From: Arachis hypogaea
Lineage: Eukaryota; Streptophyta; Magnoliopsida; Fabales; Fabaceae
Reading direction: 5' to 3'
DNA length: 64,000 bases
Assembly: GCF_003086295.3 (NCBI RefSeq)
Contig: NC_092039.1
Coordinates: forward strand, 94,201,061-94,265,060
Part shown: positions 38,521 through 49,621 of the stretch, in pieces
Position numbering within the stretch: the stretch's first letter is position 1
How the letters are laid out: the number at the start of each line of letters is the position of its first letter
Position numbers and translations under genes: made by a program
Notes under the pieces: generated by a model
Databases searched by the model: none
The model's input: the letters and a program-made list of their open reading frames with translations, nothing else
What the model was told of the DNA's origin: nothing

Positions 38521-39641
38521 AGCTAAAAGATGCAACAATGTGTATGGATTAACTCTTGAGGACTTAAAAGAACAAAATGTAATATGTTTTACATCTCTTG
38601 AATCTGAAAAATGGCTATGGCATAGAAAGTTGGGTCATGCTAGCATGTACCAAATTTCTAAGCTAGTAAAGAAAAATCTGGTTAGAGGAATTCCTAAAAT
38701 TAAATTTGATAAGGATCTTACTTGTGATGCTTGTCAATTAGGCAAATAAGTTAAATCCTCTTTTAAACCAAAAGATGGAATTTCAACCAAAAGGCCATTA
38801 GAGATATTACACATTGATCTTTTTGGTCCAACAAGAACACAAAGTCTAGGAGGTAAACACTATGGTTTGGTAGTGGTAGATGATTACTCTAGATTTGGTT
38901 GGGTACTTTTTCTTACTCATAAAAATGATGCTTTCCATGCTTTTCTCAACCCTTTGCAAGAAAATTCAAAATGAAAAAGATTTAAAAGTGGCCCATTTGA
39001 GAAGTGATCACGGAAAAGAAATTGAAAACCAAGACTTTGAAAAATTCTGTGATGACTTTGGAATTACTCATAATTTTTCATGTCCTAGAACACCTCAACA
39101 AAATGGGGTTGTTGAAAGAAGGAATAGAAGCCTTCAAGAAATGACTAGGGCTATGTTATGTGAGAATGAAGTTCCCAAATTTCTATGGGCTGAAGCTGTA
39201 AATAAAGCATGTTATATTTTGAATAGGACAATAATTAGAAAAGGGTTGAAAAGAACTCCTTATGAGCTATGGAAAGGAACCCCTCCAAATCTTAAGTACT
39301 TTCATGTTTTTGGATGCAAATGTTTTGTGCTTAATAATAAAGAAAATCTTCGTAAATTTGATCCAAAATCTTATGAAGGAATGTTTGTTGGATACTCTAC
39401 CACTAGCAAGGCCTATAGGATTTATCTCAAAGAACATAGAACCATAGAGGAATCCATGCATGTCACTTTTTGTGATTCTAACTTAATTCCCAGTACTATG
39501 ATAGATAATGATTCAGATTGTGAAGAAGCTGGAACAAGTAAAGAAAATCCCAAGTCTGCCCAAATTGAAGAGACTGCCAGTCCAGATTTGTCTCGTCAGA
39601 TTGGAGGAGACATTTTCATTTTGTCTCCTGAGCAAGCATGA
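38474..39641 (+). pseudogene. SIRE integrase, interrupted
   Basis: The N-terminal zinc-binding region has WLWHRKLGHASMYQISKL and LTCDACQLGK, then a TAA at 38747. The core resumes with the EILHIDLFGPTRT-like region (38800-38840) and, after a frame change near 38960, HLRSDHGKEIENQDFEKFC with a catalytic Asp. It ends with FSCPRTPQQNGVVERRNRSLQE, containing the catalytic Glu. C-terminal blocks (NRTIIRKGLKRTPYELWKG, FHVFGCKCFVLN, DPKSYEGMFVGYS) are well kept. A TGA at 39639 separates it from RT in the same frame. The order is standard, but it is inactive because of the stops. Confidence 0.85.
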
Positions 39642-41371
39642 GAAACTGAAACAGTGAACTCAACAGAAACTTATCAAAGCTCAACACCACAAAGGAAGCC
39701 TAGAGAATGGAAGTCTATGAGGGGTTATCCTCATGACTTCATCATTGGTGATCCCTCCCAAGGAGTGACAATAAGATCCTCAACCAAAAGACAATCCGAA
39801 CCAAGAAACTTTGCACTCTTGTCACAAATGGAGCCCAACAATGTCAAACAAGCTCTTGAAGATCCATCATGGGTGAAAGCCATGCAAGAGGAGCTTGCTC
39901 AATTTGACAAGAATGAGGTTTGGACACTAGTACCTCATTCGGATGGTAAGAAAGTTACGGGTACTAAGTGGGTGTTTAAAAATAAACTTGGTGAGGATGG
40001 ACAAGTTGTTGGTAACAAGGCTATATTAGTGGCCCAAGGTTACGATCAAGAAGAGGGTATAGATTTTGATGAGTCTTTTGCTCCGGTAGCTAGAATGGAA
40101 GCAATTAGGTTGCTTCTTGCCTATGCTGCCCATAAAGGTTTCAAAATGTTTCAAATGGATGTTAAATGTGCTTTTCTTAATGGTTTTATTGATAGAGAAG
40201 TGTATGTGGCTCAACCCCCAGTTTTGAACATAAAGATTTTCCAAATCATGTTTTTAAACTTTCAAAGGCTCTTTATGGCCTTAGGCAAGCTCCAAGAGCT
40301 TGGTATGAAAGGCTTAGTGCCTTCCTATTGGAAAATCAATTTCAAAGGGGTACCATGGACACAACTTTATTCATTAAAGCATCTAATGATGATATACTTC
40401 TAGCTTAAGTTTATGTGGATGATATTGTGTTTGGATCGGCCAATGAGTCCTTATGAGAAGAGTTTGGAAAACTCGTGACTAGTGAGTTTGAAATGAGTTT
40501 AATGGGAGAGCTAACCTTCTTTCTTGGCCTCCAAATTAAACAAACTCCTAGTGATACTTTTATTCACCAAGGAAAGTATGCAAAAGAACTTATCAAAAAG
40601 TTTGGCCTAGAAAATTCCAAACCAATGGGAACACCAATGCATCCAAACAATAAACTTGAAAAAGATGATGATGGCAACGATGTGGATGAAACACGGTATA
40701 GGAGAATGATTGGTTCATTAATGTATCTTACCTCCTCTAGACCGGATATTGTTCAGAGTGTGGGTGTATGTTCAAGATTTCAATCTCACCCAAAAGAATC
40801 CCATCTTTCGGTTGTTAAGCGCATCATTAGAAACATTAAGGGAACAAGTGATTATGGCTTGTGGTATCCAAAATCTGATGACTTCTGTGCAGTAGGGTTT
40901 TGTGATGCAGATTATGCGAGAGATAGAGTGGATAAAAGGAGCACCTCCGGCATGTGTTGCTTCCTTGGAAGCTCACTCAACATGTGGTCAAGCAAAAAAT
41001 AAACCACAGTAGCTCTATCCACAGCTGAAGCTGAATACATATCCGCCTCTGCATGTTGCTCACAATTAATTTGGCTAAAAACGCAGTTGGAAGATTACAA
41101 ATTAAAGATCAATAGTATACCATTATTTTGTGATAACATGAGTGCTATAAATATTTCAAAAAATCATGTTTTGCACTCAAGAACAAAGCACATTGAAATA
41201 AAATATCATTTTATTAGAGAACATGTGCAAAAGGGTACTATTGATATTCAATTTGTAAAATCTGAAGATCAACTTGCTGACATTTTTACAAAACCCCTCT
41301 GTGAAGACAGATTCTGTTCACTAAGAAAAAGCTTGGAAATGTTTGATTTAAGCTCTATTGAAAATTTGTGA
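39642..41371 (+). pseudogene. SIRE reverse transcriptase-RNase H, interrupted
   Basis: RT blocks: [57 protein letters not shown] and [21 protein letters not shown] frameshift near 40215 follows, then the catalytic VYVDDIVFGSA just after a TAA near 40405, with another TGA near 40456. From 40475 the frame is clean through LMGELTFFLGLQI and ends at a TAA near 41000. RNase H resumes with STAEAEYISA, LFCDNMSAINISKNHVLHSR and HIEIKYHFIREH, ending SEDQLADIFTKPL. Catalytic residues are visible but the reading frame is broken at least four times. Confidence 0.85.
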
Positions 41372-41803
41372 AAATCTAACTCTGCTCAGTTTTGTCTCGT
41401 AGGAATGGACGAGATAAAAATACAAGCTTGTTGGAGAAGCTATAATTAAGGGGGAGGCTGCACAAAATTTATCTCTCATGGGCCCCACAAAATCTCTTTG
41501 ACCCCACCTTGACCTTTTGCTGGTTCCTCATCTTATGATGATCAAAATCTTTTTGTTGTCTTATCTAATCTTTTTGGAAGTGGTTATTGTCAAATCAAAT
41601 CCCTCTCTCCATCTAATCCCTTGATTCTAGGAAACCACTTTTTCAAATTCTTGAAAACTCCATGGTTAATAACCGCGCCATGATGATCATCAACTTCCCC
41701 ACTATCTCTTTCCAATCAACATTTAATGCACCTCTAACTTCCCTCCACTCACCACACTCTTCGGCCATCTTTTCTTCTTCCAACCCCATATCTTCTCTTC
41801 ATC
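41372..41803 (+). other. SIRE spacer between RNase H and env-like ORF
   Basis: Non-coding, with a purine tract AAGGGGGAGGCTG near 41449 that resembles the element's polypurine tract. SIRE elements usually carry such an internal tract before the env-like ORF. Confidence 0.6.
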
Positions 41804-43210
41804 ATGAAAAAGAAAACAGCTCCTAGGAAAAGTGAACGCATTCGCCTTTCTCAAAAGACCTCCACTCCACAGACCCACACTCATATCCATATTCATTCTA
41901 TATCTTCATCCTCTCCCTCACCACCATCCAAACATATGGCCACCATGAGAAAGAAAGTAATTGCCCACAAAAGCTCAGGCCGAGGCAAAAATAAAGAGCC
42001 AAGTGTTGAGGAAGAATCATCTCACACCTCACCCATTGCATCACCACCACCATCACCGAAGAAAGCCACACCTGGGAAAAGTGCTCAGAAATCAAAAGGA
42101 TTCGTTCTACACAACACCACCGAGCCTGTCAACTTGGAATCCATGGAATTCAAGAACAAGTTCAGCAAAACCCATTCCCACTATGATCCTGCCAGATTCA
42201 ACTCATGCGCCTCATTTGAGTTCCACAAAGATGTTCTGCAAAAGCGTCACCTCTATCCAACCTACCTTGTCAACCTTGAGACTCTCGCCAACAAGGGAAT
42301 AAATGTCTCTTCTCTCTTTGAACTGCTTCAATGGACTCCTCTGCTTCACATCCAAAAGCCAGTTTATCCAGGTCTGGTCCGTGAGTTCTACGCCAACATG
42401 AGACTTATTGATGGCACCATCCATTCATATGTGAAAAGAGTTCATATCACTCTTGACACTGCCACCATTGGAACTGCCTTGGGGTACAAATATGAAGGGC
42501 CGAGAGCATACATGGCCGAAAGGTGGGACTCACAAGTCGGCGTCACCCATAGGGTTGTTCTTCAACACATATGTGAGCATTTCTCAGGCTTGGATGGAAA
42601 TGTTCCTACCCACAAGGCCCTAGGTTCCACCAACTCATTGCTTCACAGGATCATCACCCACATCTTGACTCCTCAAAGCGGGTCTCACAATAGAGTAACA
42701 TATTCTGACTCCCTCATCTTATTTGCACTTATTATATCTACTCCCATTTCTTTTGGTTATATTATGATCCGCCATATGTAGAACTCGGTCAAGAGCACCA
42801 AAAAGGTAAATCTGCCATATGGTATGTTCTTAACCAGTATCTTTGAATTCTTTAAAGTTAACCTTTTGAATGAGGCAGTAGAGAACAAAGTGTCAATGGT
42901 CAAAGGAGGTGGAGCAGTTAAAGGAAGCAAAAGCAAGAAATTCATGGCTTCAGAAAGTGAGTTTGAGGGCAGACCTGAGTCCTCCAAGACCACCGAGTCT
43001 ATCAAAGAAATTCTCACAGAATTTTCAAATATGTCAGAAGTCATGGTACAATCTCATAAGGCTGCACGTAAACTAGCATATGAATCTGAAAGAGCATGGA
43101 TGAGATGCAAAGATAGAATAGGTCTAATGCTGAAAAACATGGAGAAAGACTTAGGAGTTGATAATGAAGAAGATGAAGGAGAATCTGATCTACATTTATC
43201 TGATGATTAA
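41804..43210 (+). pseudogene. SIRE env-like ORF (putative plant transposon protein domain), one stop
   Basis: ATG 41804 starts a Lys/Ser/Pro-rich, His-containing N-terminus (about residues 1-100). A conserved globular part follows (about 125-325) with YPGLVREFYANMRLIDG, a beta-like VKRVHITLDTATIGTALGY and LHRIITHILTPQSG. One in-frame TAG at 42779-42781 separates this from a C-terminal segment that continues in the same frame to 43210, rich in Ser/Glu with a helical region and an acidic tail. In SIRE literature this ORF is called env-like, but I see no clear signal peptide or fusion peptide. Only a weak hydrophobic stretch (LILFALIISTPISFGYI) lies just before the stop. Its true function is unknown. 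Confidence 0.75.
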
Positions 43211-44117
43211 ATTTCTGTTTAAGTTTAGGATATTGGTTTAATTAGGCTCAATCTGTTTCTTTGTTTTGTGTTAAGATACTGCTATAACTCTGAGATATTC
43301 TGTGATACTCTGTTTTCTTTGGTTATATCTTGCATATCTTGCTTCCTATGACAGAATTTTGATTGCAGGTGCCCCTTTGATGACAAAAGGGGGAGAATAA
43401 ATGTTGAAAAATTGAAACTGGAAAACAGGGGATGAAATTCTCCTTGAGAATTCATGATCACCTCTGTCAATGATTGATGCTAATAATGTATTCAGTTTTA
43501 TCTTGATTCGGTTTTATCTTGATTGCGGCCATATCTTGATTTGGTTTTATCTTGATTGCGGCCATTATTTGATGTTTATCTTGGTAAAATGAGTGTTTAC
43601 TATGTTTATAATACATTTGACTTACCTTGATAAAATGATTTTTGCTGGATTTATTTTTGGCAGCTCCTTTAGATTCTTAATGATGAAAGTTGCTGTGTCT
43701 GGAAAGATTATATCATGCTTGAAAAATATTTATCATACCAAGATTGCTCTGATTTACTGGAAATTTTTTTTAGAACAGCAAGTCTTTTGTCAAAAACAGA
43801 TTTTGATTGATTATGGTATGATTGAGCAGAAAAATTAAAATTGTGATAGCAAATAAGTTTTGTATATCATTCAAATCTGCTCATATATCAAGCATTTAGC
43901 ATCATGAAATAAATATGCTAAATAACATTGTTACTTGAAGCTTGAATAAAATGTTACAGGTTAGTGCTTCCCTTGGTAAAATAAGCATACATTAAAGGGG
44001 AGCCATGTGACATTTAGAAAGGGGAGAAATTCAAAAATTCAAAGGGAGTATTCTTTACTCAATCTTTAAATTTCTTTCCATTTCAATTTTAATAATGTTT
44101 GTCATCAAGGGGGAGAT
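43211..44117 (+). other. SIRE 3' untranslated region and polypurine tract
   Basis: AT-rich, no supported gene. It has a duplicated TTATCTTGATT-GGTTTTATCTTGATTGCGGCCAT-type unit (43500-43566), a purine tract AAAAGGGGGAGAA near 43384-43396, and the functional polypurine tract AAGGGGGAGAT (44107-44117) directly before the 3' LTR. Confidence 0.75.
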
Positions 44118-44572
44118 TGATGAGTTTGGAAAACTCTAATTTAATTTTGATGATGAACAAACATTATTGAAATATTTAATTACAAAATTATTAATTTGAT
44201 TTTCATTTAACATATGTTGCAGATTTATAATTGGGCCGAAAATAAAAGTTTAGTTGCAAGCCCAAAATCTAAACCTGCAGTCAGCCTTGCTTCATGTTTC
44301 TTATACTATGTGGCTGAATTTTTGTGATGTTTATTGGACCAGATTGAATGATTATCATAAGCCCAATTTCAAATCTTTGCTAATGAGACCAATGCATGAT
44401 CCGAAAATAATTCATCAAGAAAGCAAATGTTATCATTTGCTCTATGCCTTCCATCGGATCACATGGCTGAAATATTTCCTCTATGCGTTCCATCAGATCA
44501 CATGGCTGAAATATTTGGGCCAGTTTTGAGTATCATTGTTACAATTCCAAACTAAAATTGCTTGGAGGCAAG
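44118..44572 (+). repeat. SIRE 3' LTR, first part
   Basis: Matches 34548-34960 but has a 39 bp tandem duplication (44440-44478 and 44479-44517, CTCTATGCSTTCCATC...) not found in the 5' LTR. The last five bases GCAAG (44568-44572) are the target-site copy for the Athila-like insertion. Confidence 0.92.
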
Positions 44573-46374
44573 TGGTGGACGAAATTGTGATCACTTGTAT
44601 GTATTTATAAAAGATGTATACTCTGAGGGCATTGTTTATTTCCTTCACAATCTCGTTCAACTAACCAGCAAGTGTACTGGGTCGTCCAAGTAATAACCTT
44701 ACGTGAGTAAGGGTCGAATCCACAGAGATTGTTGGTATGAAGCAAGCTATGGTCACCTTGCAAATCTCAGTCAGGCAGAAAAAAAGAGGAATTGTAATTA
44801 TAATAATTAAAAAGGAATAATAAAAGGGATAGAACACTTATGCAGATTCATTGGTGGGAATTTCAGATAAGCGGATGGAGATGCTGTAGAGCTCTTGGAC
44901 GCCTGCTCTCCTACTCCTTCTACTCAATCCTTCTTACTCCTTTCCATGGCAAGCTTTGTATAGGGGTTCACCATCAACTGTGGCTACTTTCATTCCTCAC
45001 GGGGAAATAACCTGTGCGGCTGTCACTCGCACAGCTAACCAGTCTGGAGGCATCACCCATGGCTGATGGCTACATCCCATCCTCGCAGTGAAAACTATGC
45101 TAACGCACTCTGTCACAGTACGGCTAATCACCGGTTGGTTCCCGCTCCTACTGGAATAGAATCCCTCTTTTGCGTCTGTCACCAACGCCCAGCAGGTTAA
45201 AGTTTGAAGCACGTCACGGTCACTCATGATCGGAATCCTACTCGGAACACCACAGACAAGGTTGGACTTTCCGGACTCCCAGGATCCTACTCGGAACACC
45301 ACAGACAAGGTTGGACTTTCCGGATCCAGATGAATGCCGCCAACTATCTAACTTATACCACGAAGATTCTGTTGGGGAATCTAAGAGATATGCATTCAAG
45401 CTCTGTTGCATGTAGAACGGACATGGTTGTCAATCACGCGCATTCATAAGTGAGAATGATAATGAGAGTAATCTGACTCATAACATTCATCATGTTCTTG
45501 GTACGAATGAATATCTTGGAATAAGAATAAGAGAGATTTGAATAAAAGAAGATAGAATTTCATTAATACTTGAGGTACAGCAGAGCTCCACACCCTTAAT
45601 CTATGGTGTGCAGAAACTCCACCGTTGAAAATACATAAGCAAAGAGTTCAGGCATGGCCGAATGGCCAGCCCCTCTAAACGTGATCAATGATCCCCTAAG
45701 ATGAAGAATAGAACAAAACTGAGATCAAAGATGTGATCAAAGATGTCTAATACAATAGATAAATGTCCTATATATACTAGACTAGCTACTAGGGTTTACA
45801 TGAGTAAGTAATTGATGCATAAATCCACTTCCGGGGCCCACTTGGTGTGTGCTTGGGCTGAGCTTGATGAATTCACGTGTAGAGGCTTTTCTTGGCGTCA
45901 AACTTCAGGTTATGACGTGTTTTGGGCGTTCAACTCCGGATCATGACGTTTTTCTGGCGTTTTACTCCAGACAGCAGCGTGTACTTGGCGTCCAACGCCA
46001 AGTTACGTCGTCATTCTTCGAATAAAGTATAGACTATTATATATTGCTGGAAAGCCCTGGATGTCTACTTTCCAACGCCGTTGAGAGCGCGCCAATTGGA
46101 GTTCTGTAGCTCCAGAAAATCCATTTCGAGTGCAGGGAGGTCAGAATCCAACAGCATCAGCAGTCCTTTTGTTAGCCTTCTTCAGAGTTTTGCTCAAATC
46201 CCTCAATTTCAGTCAGAATTTACCTGAAATCACAGAAAAACACACAAACTCATAGTAAAGTCCAGAAATGTGAATTTAACTAAAAACTAATGAAAACATC
46301 CCTAAAAGTAGCTCAAACTTACTAAAAACTATATGAAAACAATGCCAAAAAGCGTATAAATTATCCGCTCATCA
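44573..46374 (-). repeat. 3' LTR of the Athila-like element
   Basis: 1802 bp, ending in TAAATTATCCGCTCATCA (complement TGATGAGCGGATAATTTA). It carries TTGGCGTCCAACGCCAAG and related palindromes at about 45890-46010 and a minus-strand TATA-like GTATATATAGGA near 45768-45779. The open frames within it (for example 44997-45308, 45204-45449) recur in the other LTR and are not genes. Confidence 0.95.
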
Positions 46375-47455
46375 CAACACCAAACTTAAATTGTTGCTTG
46401 TCCCCAAGCAACTGAAAATCAAATAGGATAAAAAGAAGAGAATATACTATAAAGTCCAAAATATCAATGAATATTAATTTAATTAGATGAGCGGGACTTG
46501 TAGCTTTTTGCTTCTGAACAGTTTTGGCATCTCACTTTTTCCTTTGAAGTTCAGAATGATTGGCTTCTCTAGGAACTTAGAATTTCAGATAGTGTTATTG
46601 ACTTTCCTAGTTAAGCATGTTGATTCTTGAACACAGTTACTTTTGAGTCTTGGCTGTGGCCCTAAGCATTTTGTCTTCCAGTATTACCACCGGATACACA
46701 AATGCCACAGACACATAACTGGGTGAACCTTTTCAGATTGTGACTCAGCTTTGCTAAAGTCCCCAGTTAGTGGTGTCCAGAGCTCTTAAGCACACTCTTT
46801 TGCTTTGGATCACGACTTTAACCATTCAGTCTCAAGCTTTTCACTTGGACCTTCATGACACAAGCACATGAATAGGGACAGCTTGATTTAGCCGCTTAGG
46901 CCTGGATTTTATTTCCTTGGGCCCTCCTATCCATTGATGCTCAAAGCCTTGGATCCTTGCTACCCTTGCCTTTTGGTTTTAAGGGCTATTGGCTTTTTCT
47001 GCTTGCTTTTTCTTTCTATTTTTTTTTTTCGCCACTTTTTTTTTTTCACTGCTTTTTCTTGCTTCAAGAATCAATTCATGAATTTTTCAGATCATCAATA
47101 ACATTTCTCTTTGTTCATCATTCTTTCAAGAGCCAACAATTTTAACACTCATAAACAACAAGATCAAAAATATGCACTGTTCAAGCATTCATTCAGAAAA
47201 CAAAAATTATTGCCACCACATCAATATAATTAAATTAAATTCACTAATAATTTCGAAAATTATGTACTTCTTGTTCTTTTGAATTAAAACATTTTTCTTT
47301 TAAGAGAGGTGAAAGACTAATGGATTTTATTCATAGCTTTAAGGCATGGTTTACACACTAATGATCATGAAGTAGAAACACAAAAACATAGATAAACATA
47401 ACACTTAAAAACAGAAAACAGAAAGAAAATAAAGAACAAGGAATGAATCCACCTC
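46375..47455 (-). other. 3' untranslated region and polypurine tract of the Athila-like element
   Basis: Non-coding, T-rich in plus sense with two poly-T runs near 47020-47048. Next to the LTR the minus strand reads AATTTAAGTTTGGTGTTG, the probable polypurine tract. The AAGTTTGGTGT core recurs in the coding region near 49640-49720 and at 48634-48650. Confidence 0.65.
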
Positions 47456-48592
47456 TTAGTGGCGTCTTCTTCTTGAAGGACCAATGATGTTCTTCAACTC
47501 TTCTATGTCCCTTCCTTGCCTTTGTTGCTCTTCCCTCATAGCTCTTTGATCTTCTCTTATTTCTTGAAGAGTGAGGGCGTGTTCATGGTGTTCCACCCTT
47601 AGTTGTTCCATGTTTTGGCTCAAGTCTTCTAAGGAGGTACTGAGTTGCTCCCAATAGTTGTTGGGAGGAAAGTGCATTCCATGAGGCATTTGTTGATGAA
47701 CTTCCTCATGTTCTCCTTGGGGGCCGTGAGGAACTTCCCTTGTTTGCTCCATCCTTTTCTTGGTGATGGGCTTGTCTTCTTCAATGGAGACATCTCCATC
47801 TATGATAACTCCAGCTGAGTAGCATAAATGGCATATGAGGTGGGGGAAGGCTAGCCGTGCCATGTATGAAGGCTTGTCAGCTATTTTGTAGAGTTCATTG
47901 GCTATGACTTCATGAACCTCTACTTCCTCTCCAATCATGATGCTATGGATCATGATTGCCCGATCCACAGTAACTTCAGATCGGTTGCTTGTAGGGATGA
48001 TGGATCTTTGGATGAACTCCAGCCATCCTCTAGCTACAGGCTTGAGGTCCAGTCTTCTCAGTTGGACTGGTTTGCCTTTGGAGTCTACTCTCCATTGGGC
48101 GCCTTCCACACAAATGTCCATTAGGACTTGGTCCAACCTTTGATTGAAGTTGACCCTCCTTGTGTAGGGGCGTTCATCACCTTGCATCATGGGTAGATGA
48201 AACGCCAACCTCACATTTTTCGGACTGAAATCTAAGTATTTCCCTCGAACCATTGTGAGATAGTTCTTTGGATTCGGGTTCATACTTTTATCATGGTTCC
48301 TAGTGATCCATGCATTAGCATAGAACTCTTGAACCATCAATAATCCGACTTGTTGCATGGGGTTGGTTATGACTTCCCACCCTCTTCTTTGGATCTCATG
48401 TCGGATTTCCGGATACTCATTCTTTTTGAGCTTGAAGGGGACCTCAGGGATCACCCTCTTCTTTGCCACAACATCATAGAAGTGGTCTTGGTGGCTCTTG
48501 GAGATGAATCTCTCCTTTTCCCATGATTCGGAAGTGGAAGCTTTTGCCTTCCCTTTTCCTTTTCTTGAGGAAACTCCGGTCTTGGGTGCCAT
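47456..48592 (-). CDS. second ORF of the Athila-like element (putative plant transposon protein domain)
   Basis: An intact 378-codon ORF from ATG 48592. The N-terminus is basic (RKGKGKAK) and suggests nuclear or nucleic-acid targeting. Residues about 30-275 form one domain with GLLMVQEFYANAWITRN, YLTMVRGKYLDFSPKNVRLAF, LDLKPVARGWLEFIQRSIIPTS and VDRAIMIHSIMIGEEVEVHE. This is the pattern of the putative plant transposon protein domain also seen in SIRE env-like ORFs (compare 41804-42778). The C-terminus (about 310-378) is a Gln/Glu-rich coiled coil ending in Arg/His. No transmembrane segment is obvious, so env is not a good name. Position is that of the third ORF in Athila elements. Function unknown; intactness in a young copy argues for use. 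Confidence 0.8.
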   Translation of the reverse strand: MAPKTGVSSRKGKGKAKASTSESWEKERFISKSHQDHFYDVVAKKRVIPEVPFKLKKNEYPEIRHEIQRRGWEVITNPMQQVGLLMVQEFYANAWITRNHDKSMNPNPKNYLTMVRGKYLDFSPKNVRLAFHLPMMQGDERPYTRRVNFNQRLDQVLMDICVEGAQWRVDSKGKPVQLRRLDLKPVARGWLEFIQRSIIPTSNRSEVTVDRAIMIHSIMIGEEVEVHEVIANELYKIADKPSYMARLAFPHLICHLCYSAGVIIDGDVSIEEDKPITKKRMEQTREVPHGPQGEHEEVHQQMPHGMHFPPNNYWEQLSTSLEDLSQNMEQLRVEHHEHALTLQEIREDQRAMREEQQRQGRDIEELKNIIGPSRRRRH

Positions 48593-49621
48593 TGATGGTG
48601 AAAAAAAAAATAAAAAGCTAGGCTTTTTACCACACCAAACTTAAAATTTGCTCGTCCTCGAGCAAGAAGAAAAGAAGAGTAGAAGAAGAAGAAGAAGAAG
48701 AGAAAGTGGAAGAGAGGGAGAGAAGTGGTGTCGGCTATATGAGAGAAGAATGGGTAGTGTTGTGTGAAAATAAAGAAGAAAGGAGAGGTATTTATAGGGA
48801 GGGGGGAAGGGTTAGGTTTCGGCCATTTTGGGTGGGAATGGGTGGGAAATTGAATTTGAATGTAATGGAGGTAGGTGGGGTTTATGGGGAAGAGGAGGTT
48901 GATGTGAATGGTGCATGGGGTAATTGGGAAGAGAAATTGATGTGATTGGTGAAGGTTTTTGGGAAGGGTGACATTGAGAATGAGATTTGGATTAGGAGAG
49001 TGTGAATAGGATTAAAAGAAAAGGTAGGTGGGGATCCTGTGGGGTCCACAGATCCTGAGGTGGGAATCCTGTGGGGTCCACAGGTCCTGAGGTGAAAAGA
49101 AATACCATTCCTTCACCCTATAGGCGTGTAAATTGCCTTCATGCACCATTCTGGCGTTCAAACGCCCATTGGTGCATGTTCTGGGCGTTAAACGCCCATG
49201 TGATGCTTGATTCTGGCGTTGAACGCCAGTTTCAAGCTTGTTTCTGGCGTTCAGCGCCAGATTGTCCTCTGCGTGCGCATCCTGGCATTAAACGCCAGGA
49301 TGTAGCTTGTTTTGGGCGTTCAGCGCCAGGAAGATGCTCTGTTCTGGCGTTGAACGCCCGCCAGATGCATCTTCTGGGCGTTGAACGCCGGCCCGTGCGT
49401 CCTCCAGGGTGAAAATTTTTTTCTTCTGTTTTTGACTCTGTTTTTAATTTTTTTGATTTTTTTCGTGACTCCTCATGATCATGTACCTAATTAAACACAA
49501 AAATAACAAAGAAACAAAATAAAATAAAATTAGATAAATAAAATTGGGTTGCCTCCCAACAAGCGCTTCTTTAATGTCAATAGCTTGACAGTGGCTCTCA
49601 TGGAGCCACAGAGCAATCAAG
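48593..49621 (-). other. spacer between gag-protease and second ORF, where pol would normally be
   Basis: About 1 kb without a supported gene. Plus-sense landmarks: a GAA-rich tract (48665-48715), a repeated GATCCTGWGGTGGG / CTGTGGGGTCCACAG segment near 49031-49085, the palindrome array 49151-49390, and an AT-rich end. RT, RNase H and integrase are entirely missing. The frames at 48706-48945 and 49071-49412 run through low-complexity or repeat DNA. Confidence 0.8.
49151..49390. repeat. array of eight GGCGTTNAACGCC palindromes, about 31 bp period
   Basis: Units begin at about 49151, 49181, 49213, 49244, 49282, 49314, 49344 and 49374. Each contains CTGGCGTTNAACGCCAG or a near variant (CTGGGCGTTAAACGCCC, CTGGCGTTCAGCGCCAG, CTGGCATTAAACGCCAG), separated by variable 14-18 bp spacers. 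Each unit can form a hairpin. The element's LTRs carry isolated copies. Confidence 0.92.

Noticed and set aside
44997..45449. Open frames on both strands, repeated at 53895-54347
   Set aside because: They occur identically in both LTRs of the same element and show no protein-like character or context.
49151..49390. CRISPR-like array of short repeats and spacers
   Set aside because: The repeats are degenerate palindromes in a eukaryotic LTR element, spacers are short and partly similar, and no cas genes exist.
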